From Caldilineaceae bacterium (GTDB taxonomy: Bacteria; Chloroflexota; Anaerolineae; Caldilineales; Caldilineaceae), in assembly GCA_020634755.1 (NCBI GenBank), contig JACKBC010000009.1, positions 62,001 to 126,000 of the forward strand: 64,000 bases of DNA, in the 5' to 3' direction. Each line of letters starts with the position of its first letter. Position 1 is the stretch's first letter. Shown one piece after another: positions 8,214 through 16,590 of the stretch. The translations under genes were made by a program, and so were the position numbers. The notes beneath the pieces were generated by a model that worked only from the letters and a program-made list of their open reading frames with translations, ran no database searches and was not told the DNA's origin.

Positions 8214-11200
8214 ATGCATCAAAACAACAAATTCCTTTTCCGGCACAGTGCAGATGCACCCCCTGTCCGTAGCACCAAATCACGGTTTAGAGCTTGGTGG
8301 AGCGTAGCTCTGGCAACGGTCCTGGTTGCGCAATCTCTGTTTGCCGCTAGCAGCGCCTCGGCCAGCACCTTTACATGGGCCGCGACGTTTGGCGGCGGCA
8401 ACAATGGAGAAGGTAAGGGTATTGCCGTGGACAGCAGCGGCAACGTGATTACGACTGGACATTTTCAGAATTCATTTGATTTTGATCCAGGCACAGGGAC
8501 AACAACAGCCCCCATTCGTGGGCAGCGCGACATTTTTATTTCCAAGTTAGATAGCGATGGTGGTTTTGTATGGGTAAAATCACTGGGTGGTTCGGTGATT
8601 GATGAAGCCCGCGCCCTTGAACTGGACAGCACCGGTAATATTTATATCACGGGTGATTTCCGCGGCACTGTGGATTTTGATCCAAGCGGCAATACGCCCG
8701 GGTCTGACCTGACTTCGGCGGGTGACTATGACATGTTCATTACCAAGCGCGACTCTGCCGGTGAGTTCATATGGTCCAAGAGTTTTGGCAGCCTCAATCT
8801 GGATCAAGGGTATGATGTTGCCGTAGGCTCCGATCTAAAGGTCTATACGACAGGCCAATTTAGCGGTACGGTCAACTTTGACCCAACCGGTGCTACAACC
8901 ACATATGAGTTTGCCAGCAGCAGCTACGATCCATATATTTCTGCGCTCAATAGCGATGGCACTGTAGCATGGGCCAACTTTGTCAAAGGACCAGCCAATG
9001 AGCGTGGACAGGGCGTGGCCGTCGATAGCAGTAATAACGTATTTTTGGTTGGCTATTTTGGTGGTCAAAATACCGACTTTAATCCCACTGGCACACCCAG
9101 CATTCCAAATTATGCGGGCGTGCGCGACATCTTTTTGGCAAAGTATGATTCTAATGGCGTCTTCCAGTGGGTAAAGACCATTGGCGACACCGGTAATGAT
9201 TACGCATCTGGCGTAGACGTTGACGCCACCGGTAACATCTATGTAACCGGTACCTTTGTGGGCACAGTCGATTTTGACCCCAGTGCCGGCATTTTGGAGC
9301 TGACCAGTGCTTCAGTGGCCAACAAGGATATCTTTGTGGCCAAATTTAACAATAATGGTGACCTGCTTTGGGCCAAAAGAGCCGGTGGACCTGGTGATGA
9401 TGAGGGGTATCATGTCGAGGTCAATCCCAGCGGCAACGTGGTTGCAACTGGCTATTTTACGGGGACCGTCGACTTTGATCCGGGTGCCGGCACGGTTAAC
9501 GTGACGAGCGCGGGTGATAAAGACATTTTTGTGTGGGCGCTGGATGCCAGTGGTAACTATATTGATGCCGCCGCCATGGGCGGCGCCAGCGAAGATATTG
9601 GATATGCTGTGACCACTGATACTTCTGGCAATGTCTACACAACTGGCTCTTTCCGCGGCACGGCCGATTTTGACCCAACGGCAGGTGTGGATAATAAAAC
9701 CAGCCTGGGTAACACGGATATTTTTGTATCTAAACTCAATTTCTTCTCCACGACGCCAAACACAGACCCAGTTGCCAATGCTGATGTCTATACAACAACT
9801 CAGAATACGGCCTTAAACGGCGCCTCAGTACTCGACAATGATTCGGATGCCGAGCAGGCGCAATCGTCGTGGACCGCCTCTGTGGTGACGAATGTTTCCA
9901 ATGGCACATTGGCGCTCAATCCCAATGGTACTTTTGTATATACCCCCACCAACGGATTCGCCGGTGTTGATACGTTCGACTACATGGTCAGCGACGGCGC
10001 AGGTGGCACCGCACAGGCAACGGCGACCATTAACGTTTCCAACATTCCGCCTGTAGCTACTGATGACCCGTACTCGGTCGATTCAGGAGCGACGCTGGCC
10101 AGTAACGTCCTAAGCAATGATATTGATGTGGCCGGGGACACACTGTCGGCATCTCTGCTCACCGATGTGACAAATGGGACGTTGAGCTTGAATAGCGATG
10201 GTAGCTTCACCTATGTATCGGACAGTGGCTTTACAGGCTCTGATAGCTTTGAATATCAGGTCAGTGATAGCAATGGGGGTACAGACCAAGGGGTGGCCAC
10301 AATTACAGTGAACGCGGCTGGCTCCAATACGCCGCCGGTTGCCAGCAACCATACGTACACGGTATCCGTCAGCAACATGCTCTCTGGTAATTTGAGCGCA
10401 TTTGTCACCGATGCGGATGGCGATACGTTGACCTTCACCAAGGTTACCGATCCGACCAAGGGTGTATTGGTGCTCAACAGCGATGGGACATTTACCTATA
10501 CGCCGAACGGCGGCGCCTCTGGCCAGGACGGTTTTGAATTCCAGGTCAGCGATGGCAGCGCCACCGCCAATGCCACCATCACGATCAATATTTCGGCCAC
10601 GGAAGTTAACAATGCGCCTACGGCTGCCAACGACAGCGCCACGACGGCAGAAGATGTTGCACACAATGGCGCCAGCGTATTGGCCAACGATTCCGATCCG
10701 GATGGCGACGACTTGACAGTCGAAACAACACCGGTAAGCGGACCGGCCAATGGTACACTCCAGCTCAATGCTGATGGCACCTATGTGTATACGCCCACGG
10801 CGGACTTCAATGGCACAGATTCGTTTGTCTATCGCGTCTGTGATAATGGGGCGCCAGCCAGTGAATGTGCCGAGGCCACCGTGACAATCACTGTCACACC
10901 GGTCAATGATGCGCCGCTGGCGGCTGATGACAGTTTTGTCTTTGCGCAAAACAGCAAGGATAATGTGCTCAACGTGTTGGCGAATGACTCAACTGGCCCA
11001 GACACGGGCGAGACGCTGTCGATCAGCGCGGTTGGCACGCCCGATAAGGGTGGCACTGCGGTGATTGACGGCACGACGATTAAATATTCGCCGGCGACCG
11101 ACTTTGTGGGCGCCGAAACATTCACCTACACCATCAGCGATGGCAATGGTGGTGAGGACACGGCCACAGCAACCATTACCATTACGGTAAGTGGCGCTGG

Positions 11201-11243
11201 TGGCGATGAGAACCAGTTCTTCATGCCGCTGGTTTTTCGGTAG
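8214..11243 (+). CDS. Secreted SBBP-repeat / cadherin-like multidomain protein
   Basis: Large extracellular protein of 1009 residues. A signal peptide covers about residues 24-50. Residues 50-515 contain around nine SBBP beta-propeller repeats, each with the pattern GNVYTTGSFRGTADFDP plus a DIFVSKL-type strand. Residues 517-1000 contain five tandem cadherin-like/VCBS-type Ig domains with the recurring NGTLALNPNGTFVYTP motif. The protein ends QFFMPLVFR at the stop codon, almost the same terminus as the paralogue at 11549, suggesting a C-terminal sorting or anchoring signal. Probably adhesive or structural; no enzymatic site is visible. A terminator follows at 11274. Confidence 0.85.
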   Translation: MHQNNKFLFRHSADAPPVRSTKSRFRAWWSVALATVLVAQSLFAASSASASTFTWAATFGGGNNGEGKGIAVDSSGNVITTGHFQNSFDFDPGTGTTTAPIRGQRDIFISKLDSDGGFVWVKSLGGSVIDEARALELDSTGNIYITGDFRGTVDFDPSGNTPGSDLTSAGDYDMFITKRDSAGEFIWSKSFGSLNLDQGYDVAVGSDLKVYTTGQFSGTVNFDPTGATTTYEFASSSYDPYISALNSDGTVAWANFVKGPANERGQGVAVDSSNNVFLVGYFGGQNTDFNPTGTPSIPNYAGVRDIFLAKYDSNGVFQWVKTIGDTGNDYASGVDVDATGNIYVTGTFVGTVDFDPSAGILELTSASVANKDIFVAKFNNNGDLLWAKRAGGPGDDEGYHVEVNPSGNVVATGYFTGTVDFDPGAGTVNVTSAGDKDIFVWALDASGNYIDAAAMGGASEDIGYAVTTDTSGNVYTTGSFRGTADFDPTAGVDNKTSLGNTDIFVSKLNFFSTTPNTDPVANADVYTTTQNTALNGASVLDNDSDAEQAQSSWTASVVTNVSNGTLALNPNGTFVYTPTNGFAGVDTFDYMVSDGAGGTAQATATINVSNIPPVATDDPYSVDSGATLASNVLSNDIDVAGDTLSASLLTDVTNGTLSLNSDGSFTYVSDSGFTGSDSFEYQVSDSNGGTDQGVATITVNAAGSNTPPVASNHTYTVSVSNMLSGNLSAFVTDADGDTLTFTKVTDPTKGVLVLNSDGTFTYTPNGGASGQDGFEFQVSDGSATANATITINISATEVNNAPTAANDSATTAEDVAHNGASVLANDSDPDGDDLTVETTPVSGPANGTLQLNADGTYVYTPTADFNGTDSFVYRVCDNGAPASECAEATVTITVTPVNDAPLAADDSFVFAQNSKDNVLNVLANDSTGPDTGETLSISAVGTPDKGGTAVIDGTTIKYSPATDFVGAETFTYTISDGNGGEDTATATITITVSGAGGDENQFFMPLVFR

Positions 11244-11273
11244 GAAGTGAGTAGAACGGCCCGGTAATAGATG

Positions 11274-11311
11274 AAATAAAAGGGGCGCACACGGGTGCGT
11301 CCCTTTTATTT
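11274..11311 (+). terminator. Rho-independent terminator
   Basis: Stem AAATAAAAGGGGCGCAC/GTGCGTCCCTTTTATTT with a short loop, 30 bp after the SBBP gene. The paired A- and T-runs make it bidirectional in principle. Confidence 0.8.
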
Positions 11312-11346
11312 ACCAAAGTCATTAAGGTATTATGTCATACAGTTTC

Positions 11347-11431
11347 AGTATACCGCAACGGTGTTGGCGAAATAGGCGTTGGTCTAGAACGGTGAATCCG
11401 ACTCTATCTTTTGCGATTGCGATCTACTGAG
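11347..11431 (+). repeat. Repeat family B copy
   Basis: Begins TATACCGCAACGGTGTTGGC and ends GCGATTGCGATCTACTGA, the two ends shared by the family (best seen in the tandem copies at 42.9 kb). Confidence 0.7.
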
Positions 11432-11548
11432 TTTTTATGGCGCAAGCTCGCACCGCTGATGTTCCCGAATACGCACGCCCTATTTGGGAACGTTCAAAAG
11501 GTGGCTGATTAATTTCCCAATTACCATTTTTCTCAGAGGAGGGTTTCA

Positions 11549-13123
11549 ATGAATGTTCGGAAGAGAGGCGTTCTACAAGAAAAGTGTACGCGATTTTTGC
11601 CCCCGATTCAGCTCTTGGGGGTCATAGCACTTGCCTTGATTACCATTGTTTATCCACAACGGCTATGGGCTGCTGTGAACGCTGTGGACTCCTATGTGGC
11701 CGAGTGGGCAATCGCCTTTGGCGGCCGGGATCCCGGTGAAGGGGCCGGCATTGGTGTAGACAGTGCGTCGAATGTTTATATTGCGGGCTACTTTCAAAAT
11801 ACATTCGACTTTGGCGGCGGTGACAACAATCCAGTTGGCATTGGTCAACGCGATATTTTTGTGGCGAAGACCAACAAAGATGGCGGATTTGTGTGGGCCA
11901 AGGCCATTGGCAGCGACAATATTGATGAAGCCAAAGCCCTGGCTGTGGAGGATGACGGCAGTACATATGTGACGGGGCGTTTCCGCGGCACGGCTGATTT
12001 CGATCCCAACGCCGGCGTAGCCAACCGGGTCAGCGTGGGCGATGACGACATATTTGTGATGAAGCTGAATCCTAATGGCGCCTTGGCTTGGGCCAATAGT
12101 TTTGGGGGCATCACCACGGATGAGGGATATGGCGTTGCGGTGGGCGCCAACAGCGTAGCCGCCACCGGTTTTTTTAGCGGCACCACCGATTTTGACCCAG
12201 CCAATGTGGGCAGCGCCGATGTGCTGACTAGTACGGCGGCTTCGCGGGATATTTTTGTGGCCAGTTATAATAGTGCAGATGGCGCGTTTAAATGGGTGAA
12301 CTATGTAGCGGGCATCGGCTTTAATGACCGCGGCGATGCGGCTGCTATTGATGCGGCGGGCAACGTGTATATTACAGGTTATTTTGGCAATGCCGATACC
12401 AATTTTAATCCCAAGGGTACGCCGGCGATTCCCGAACACGCCAGCAATCGCGATGTATTTGTGGTCAAATATAATCCGAACGGCGTGTTTCAATGGGTAT
12501 ATGCCGCCGGTTCGACCGGCTCGGATGTGGCCAACGCCATTGCTGTGGACGATGCTGGCAATGTATACATTACCGGCTCGTTTGAAAACACGGTGGATTT
12601 TGACCCAGACCCAGATGCTTCTGCCGAGCTAATCAGTGCCGGCAGTGATGATATATTTGTTGTGGCGCTGAAAGCCAGTGGTGCATTTAATTGGGCCAAA
12701 CGGATTGGTGGCGTGGGCAGCGACCAAGGAACCGACATTGCGCTGGACGCTGAAGGCCGCTTAAACATTACCGGATCCTTTAGCAGCAATGTGGATTTTG
12801 ATCCGGGCGACGGTGTAACCACGTTAACCAGCCAGGGCACCGAAGACGCCTTTGCCATTATTTTGAGCGCCCAGGGTGAACTGGAAGCCGCCGGCCAAAT
12901 GGGCGGCGCTGGATCGGAAGTTGGGCGCGGTATCGCCGCCGATAGCAATGGCGTCTATGTAACCGGGAGTTTTGATGGCCCTGGCGATTATGACCCCAGC
13001 GCTGATGAAGCTTTGTTAACGCCTGTGGGCACTGGCGATATTTTCGTGGTCAAACTGCTGCAAAAAGCGGTTACCGGCAACACTGTGGGCAAAGAGCTCT
13101 ATCTGCCTATTGTTGAACGATAG
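11549..13123 (+). CDS. Secreted SBBP-repeat protein (paralogue)
   Basis: A 524-residue relative of the upstream protein: signal peptide (about residues 17-42), then about nine SBBP propeller repeats over residues 48-505 with the same DFDP and DIFVVKL motifs, but no Ig-like domains. The C-terminus is ELYLPIVER, again the aromatic-x-Pro-hydrophobic-Val-x-Arg ending. The repeats align closely with residues 50-515 of the neighbour, indicating local duplication followed by loss or gain of the Ig array. Start supported by GAGGAGG nine bases upstream. It has its own terminator. Confidence 0.85.
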   Translation: MNVRKRGVLQEKCTRFLPPIQLLGVIALALITIVYPQRLWAAVNAVDSYVAEWAIAFGGRDPGEGAGIGVDSASNVYIAGYFQNTFDFGGGDNNPVGIGQRDIFVAKTNKDGGFVWAKAIGSDNIDEAKALAVEDDGSTYVTGRFRGTADFDPNAGVANRVSVGDDDIFVMKLNPNGALAWANSFGGITTDEGYGVAVGANSVAATGFFSGTTDFDPANVGSADVLTSTAASRDIFVASYNSADGAFKWVNYVAGIGFNDRGDAAAIDAAGNVYITGYFGNADTNFNPKGTPAIPEHASNRDVFVVKYNPNGVFQWVYAAGSTGSDVANAIAVDDAGNVYITGSFENTVDFDPDPDASAELISAGSDDIFVVALKASGAFNWAKRIGGVGSDQGTDIALDAEGRLNITGSFSSNVDFDPGDGVTTLTSQGTEDAFAIILSAQGELEAAGQMGGAGSEVGRGIAADSNGVYVTGSFDGPGDYDPSADEALLTPVGTGDIFVVKLLQKAVTGNTVGKELYLPIVER

Positions 13124-13160
13124 TACTCCTGATAATCTGCTCAGAAAGCCAAATGAGCCA

Positions 13161-13191
13161 AAGCGCCGCCAGGTTTGTGCGGCGCTTTTTT
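13161..13191 (+). terminator. Rho-independent terminator
   Basis: Stem AAGCGCCGC/GCGGCGCTT followed by a run of six T, 38 bp after the SBBP paralogue. Confidence 0.85.
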
Positions 13192-13259
13192 ATTGCCCTC
13201 TCTATTGTCTATGTCTAAAGTGTATCTACTCGCGTAGCGTATATACATAATCTTCCGGT

Positions 13260-13288
13260 TTGACAGACGGCTTTTCTTTGCCTATGAT
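13260..13288 (+). promoter_or_regulatory. Sigma-70 promoter of htpG
   Basis: TTGACA, a 17-bp spacer, and TATGAT give a near-consensus vegetative promoter. The predicted start near 13296 leaves a 5' leader of about 175 nt before htpG. I see no CIRCE element, so HrcA control is not evident. Confidence 0.7.
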
Positions 13289-13470
13289 TTAATGTTGTAT
13301 TATTTTGTTCAATTGGCAGGTGAAAACGTTATTTTTTGTGAATTTACGTCGCTTTGTGCAGAACAAGCGCTCCTTGTAGACCCGCCACTGCAATGACGCT
13401 TCTCTGCACGCCCGATTGCGCGGCGGCGTTGCTACTGTATGAATTTATGAAAATTGAGGGGGAAATATCT

Positions 13471-15606
13471 ATGTCTGAGACAGACAAAACAGTGCAGAAT
13501 GAGGCCGAACCTATTGCTGAATCTATGGAATATCGTACAGAGGTAAAGCAGCTACTGGATATTCTGGCGCACTCTTTGTATACGGATCGGGAAATTTTCC
13601 TGCGCGAGTTAATTTCCAATGCATCGGATGCGTTGAATCGTATTCAATTTGAAATGCTCACCAATGCCGATGTGCTGGATCCTGATGTGCCATTGGCCAT
13701 TCACCTGTTGGTGGATGAAGAAGCCAAGCGATTGACCATCTCCGACACCGGCATTGGCATGACGCGCGACGATCTCATCCAGAATCTAGGCACCATTGCC
13801 CATTCTGGCGCCAAGACCTTTATGCGCAATGCCGATGGCGCCGCAGGAGAGGGCAACGGTCAGATGACCCTGGATGAAATTATTGGCCAATTTGGCGTGG
13901 GCTTCTATTCGGCCTTTATGGTGGCGGCAGAAATCACCGTCACTTCGCGTTCGTATCACCCAGATGGTCAGGCTTGGACCTGGGCTTCTACCGGTGATAG
14001 TAACTTTACCCTGGCCCCAGCGGATAAGCAGACGCGCGGCACCGACATTGAAATCAAATTCAAACCTGATGCCGCCGAGTTTGCCAACCAATGGAAGCTG
14101 GAATCGATAATCAAAAAGCATTCCGACTATGTCTCTTTTCCCATTTTTGTGGAAAAAGTGGAGCCGCCTGCTGAAGACGCGGATGATGCAAGCGAAGATG
14201 CTGAAAGCGCAGAGGCCGAAGACGCAGGCGCCGCAGAGGCAGATGCAAAGCAGCCTGAACCAGTGAATCGTCAAACGGCCTTATGGCGGCAGCAGCCTTC
14301 ACAGGTTAATGAGGAGGAATACAAAGAGTTTTATCGCCAGCTTACCTTTGATTTTGAAGAGCCGCTCCTCTACAACCATTTGGTCACAGATGCACCGGTG
14401 GACATCCGCGCCATTTTGTACATTCCTTCCAAGCGCGAGCGCGGCATGTTTCGTATGAATGATAAAGATGGCATCAAGCTCTATTCGCGCAAAATTCTGA
14501 TTCAAGAAAGTAACACCGATCTGCTGCCAGAATATTTCCGCTTTGTGGAAGGCGTGGTCGATTCTGAAGATCTGCCGCTCAACGTCTCGCGTGAAATGGT
14601 GCAGAGCAACCCAATTCTGCGTCAGATTCGCCGGGCGTTGACCAGCCGCTTGCAGCGCGAGCTAAAAAGTCTGGCCGATAAGGAACCGCAGAAATACGCA
14701 AGTTTTTGGGATGAATTTGGGCTATTTCTGAAAGAGGGCGTAGCCACCCAGGCCGATAGCCGAGACGCCCTGCTGGAACTGCTGCGCTTCCATTCTACAA
14801 AATCGGCTGCGGCAGACTCCGCCAGTGCTTGGGAGGAAGTTGAACCAGAGACCGCGGCGGACGGGGCAGAGTCGGAAAATGCCCAGACAGATACAGAATC
14901 AGACGCTGCGGAAAAGGCGCCCCAATCAGCGGGCGGCTTAATCTCGCTGGCGCAATATGTTGTGCGCATGAAAGCCGATCAAAGCGACATCTACTATGTG
15001 TTGGGCGATGCGCTCAGCTCAGTCGCACTCAGCCCGCATCTGGATTACTTCCGCGCCCACGACCTTGAAGTACTCTACATGACCGACCCCATTGACGGCT
15101 ACATGATCTCCATGCTGCGCGAATTTGACGGCAAGCCGTTTAAAAATGTCGACGACTCCGATCTGGATTTGCCGGAAAACGATGAGCAGAAAGACGAAGC
15201 TGAAGAGGCGTCGGAAGGAGATTTTGCTCGACTCATTGCGCGGGCCAAGAACGTCCTGGGTGACCGGGTGACCGACGTGCGTGAGTCTAAGCAGCTGGTC
15301 AAGAACCCGTGCCGTCTGGTTTCGCCACAGGGCAGCCCGGATCGCGACTTACAGCGACTTTTGCGCCTGACCCAGCAGGATTATGAGATTCCCAAGAAGA
15401 TGCTGGAACTGAATCGCAAACATCCGGTTATTGTCCATTTGACCCAGATTTTGGCCAAAAATGCCGCTGACCCGCTGCTCGATACGGCCATTGAGCAGCT
15501 CTTTGGCAACGCCTTGCTACTGGAAGGCGCTCATCCCAACCCCACCGAAATGGTGCAGCACATTCAGGCGCTCATGGAATCAGCGCTGGCTGCCCGCGCT
15601 GGGTAA
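13471..15606 (+). CDS. htpG: Molecular chaperone HtpG (Hsp90)
   Basis: ATP-dependent dimeric cytosolic chaperone. The N-terminal ATPase domain shows LRELISNASDALNRI, SDTGIGM and GQFGVGFYSAFM; the middle domain contains RGMFRMNDKDGIKLYSRK. The start is set by GAGGGGGA eight bases upstream; an upstream frame extension of 39 residues is unlikely to be used. At 711 residues it is longer than E. coli HtpG (624) because of acidic low-complexity insertions: residues 230-262 between the N and middle domains (rich in Glu, Asp, Ala, like the charged linker of eukaryotic Hsp90) and about 450-487 in the middle domain. Confidence 0.96.
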   Translation: MSETDKTVQNEAEPIAESMEYRTEVKQLLDILAHSLYTDREIFLRELISNASDALNRIQFEMLTNADVLDPDVPLAIHLLVDEEAKRLTISDTGIGMTRDDLIQNLGTIAHSGAKTFMRNADGAAGEGNGQMTLDEIIGQFGVGFYSAFMVAAEITVTSRSYHPDGQAWTWASTGDSNFTLAPADKQTRGTDIEIKFKPDAAEFANQWKLESIIKKHSDYVSFPIFVEKVEPPAEDADDASEDAESAEAEDAGAAEADAKQPEPVNRQTALWRQQPSQVNEEEYKEFYRQLTFDFEEPLLYNHLVTDAPVDIRAILYIPSKRERGMFRMNDKDGIKLYSRKILIQESNTDLLPEYFRFVEGVVDSEDLPLNVSREMVQSNPILRQIRRALTSRLQRELKSLADKEPQKYASFWDEFGLFLKEGVATQADSRDALLELLRFHSTKSAAADSASAWEEVEPETAADGAESENAQTDTESDAAEKAPQSAGGLISLAQYVVRMKADQSDIYYVLGDALSSVALSPHLDYFRAHDLEVLYMTDPIDGYMISMLREFDGKPFKNVDDSDLDLPENDEQKDEAEEASEGDFARLIARAKNVLGDRVTDVRESKQLVKNPCRLVSPQGSPDRDLQRLLRLTQQDYEIPKKMLELNRKHPVIVHLTQILAKNAADPLLDTAIEQLFGNALLLEGAHPNPTEMVQHIQALMESALAARAG

Positions 15607-15618
15607 ATTGGACAGGCC

Positions 15619-15674
15619 CCAAAAGGATAAGGCGACCAAGTAGAGAAACCCACCTTGTCGCCTTATCCTTTTGG
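15619..15674. terminator. Bidirectional terminator between convergent genes
   Basis: An 18-bp perfect stem (arms 15619-15636 and 15657-15674, AAAAGGATAAGGCGAC and complement) with a 20-nt loop, 12 bp after htpG. It also faces the end of the convergent DUF1624 gene. Confidence 0.65.
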
Positions 15675-15698
15675 TACAGACACAATCAACCAGTGGGT

Positions 15699-15742
15699 GC
15701 GATTGGGGCCCCTCTCCACCCGTGGAGAGGGGCCCCAATCGC
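15699..15742. repeat. Perfect 21-bp-arm palindrome
   Basis: Arms 15699-15719 and 15722-15742 (core GGGGCCCCTCTCCAC and complement) are separated by CC only. Cruciform-prone; it lies next to the htpG terminator hairpin. Confidence 0.85.
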
Positions 15743-15809
15743 AGCGTGCAGAGCAGGGAGAGGCGGCGCGGCGCGCCATATTGTCTAAATTTGGGACACA
15801 CGCGTGCGG

Positions 15810-16583
15810 CTATCTTATGCCCACCAAAACAACCAGCAGATAGACGATTCCGTACAGCAGCGGCTGATGAATCAAGTAAATAAAGAGTGAATTACGCCCC
15901 AACAGCTGCAACAGCCGCAATGGCGGCCAGTGACCAATCTGCGGCATGGTAAAGCGCGGCGCGCCGCCGGCATACAGCGTATGGCCTAGAAAAATGCCAA
16001 TTAAAACGACACCCAGCCAGGGCATTAGCGGGAAGTAATCTACTGCCGGATAATATTCCGGGCGCGGCCCCAGCCACACCAGCCACAGCGTATCCACGCG
16101 CAGGGCCTGTACAGATGGCCCAACCACCAAAATGAGTATGCCCAACACCAAATTGAGCCAGCGATAGGGCAGCAGCGGATAGGTAATGATGATGGCGGCG
16201 CCAATCAGATGCAGGATGCCAAAATCAACGCGCCCCGTGCCGGCTGCCCGCGTAAACAGCCCAATGATGACGCCAAATCCCAAAATATATAACCCGCGCC
16301 GCAAATAGGACCAAAAGAGTGTGTCGGATCCATTTGCCTTGGAATTTACTTTGCGGCGATTGTAGCTAATCGTCAACGATACGCCCACCAGCAGCAGAAA
16401 CAGGCTAGCCGTCGTGCGCTGGAAGAGCTTCCAAAAGGGCGACCAAAACATCTCGGTGGAAACAATGCGGAAAAACCACAGGTCCCACGTGAAGTGGTAG
16501 ATCATCATCATCACAATGGCCACGCCGCGCAGCGCGTCTACTTCCCAAAAGCGATTGGGGCGAATGCTGTTCCAAAGTCTCAT
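15810..16583 (-). CDS. DUF1624 / heparan-acetyltransferase-like membrane protein
   Basis: Polytopic membrane protein of about 257 residues related to the HGSNAT/DUF1624 acyltransferase family. The diagnostic N-terminal motif is FWEVDALRGVAIVMMMIYHF, with Arg and His in the first helix, followed by six or seven further helices. It probably transfers an acyl group to a sugar across the membrane, but the acceptor is unknown. I chose the ATG giving MRLWNSIR, 8 bp after the preceding gene's stop; a longer frame would overlap that gene by about 45 bp. It is the last gene of the 19.4-15.8 kb minus-strand group. Confidence 0.75.
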   Translation of the reverse strand: MRLWNSIRPNRFWEVDALRGVAIVMMMIYHFTWDLWFFRIVSTEMFWSPFWKLFQRTTASLFLLLVGVSLTISYNRRKVNSKANGSDTLFWSYLRRGLYILGFGVIIGLFTRAAGTGRVDFGILHLIGAAIIITYPLLPYRWLNLVLGILILVVGPSVQALRVDTLWLVWLGPRPEYYPAVDYFPLMPWLGVVLIGIFLGHTLYAGGAPRFTMPQIGHWPPLRLLQLLGRNSLFIYLIHQPLLYGIVYLLVVLVGIR

Positions 16584-16590
16584 AAAACGC

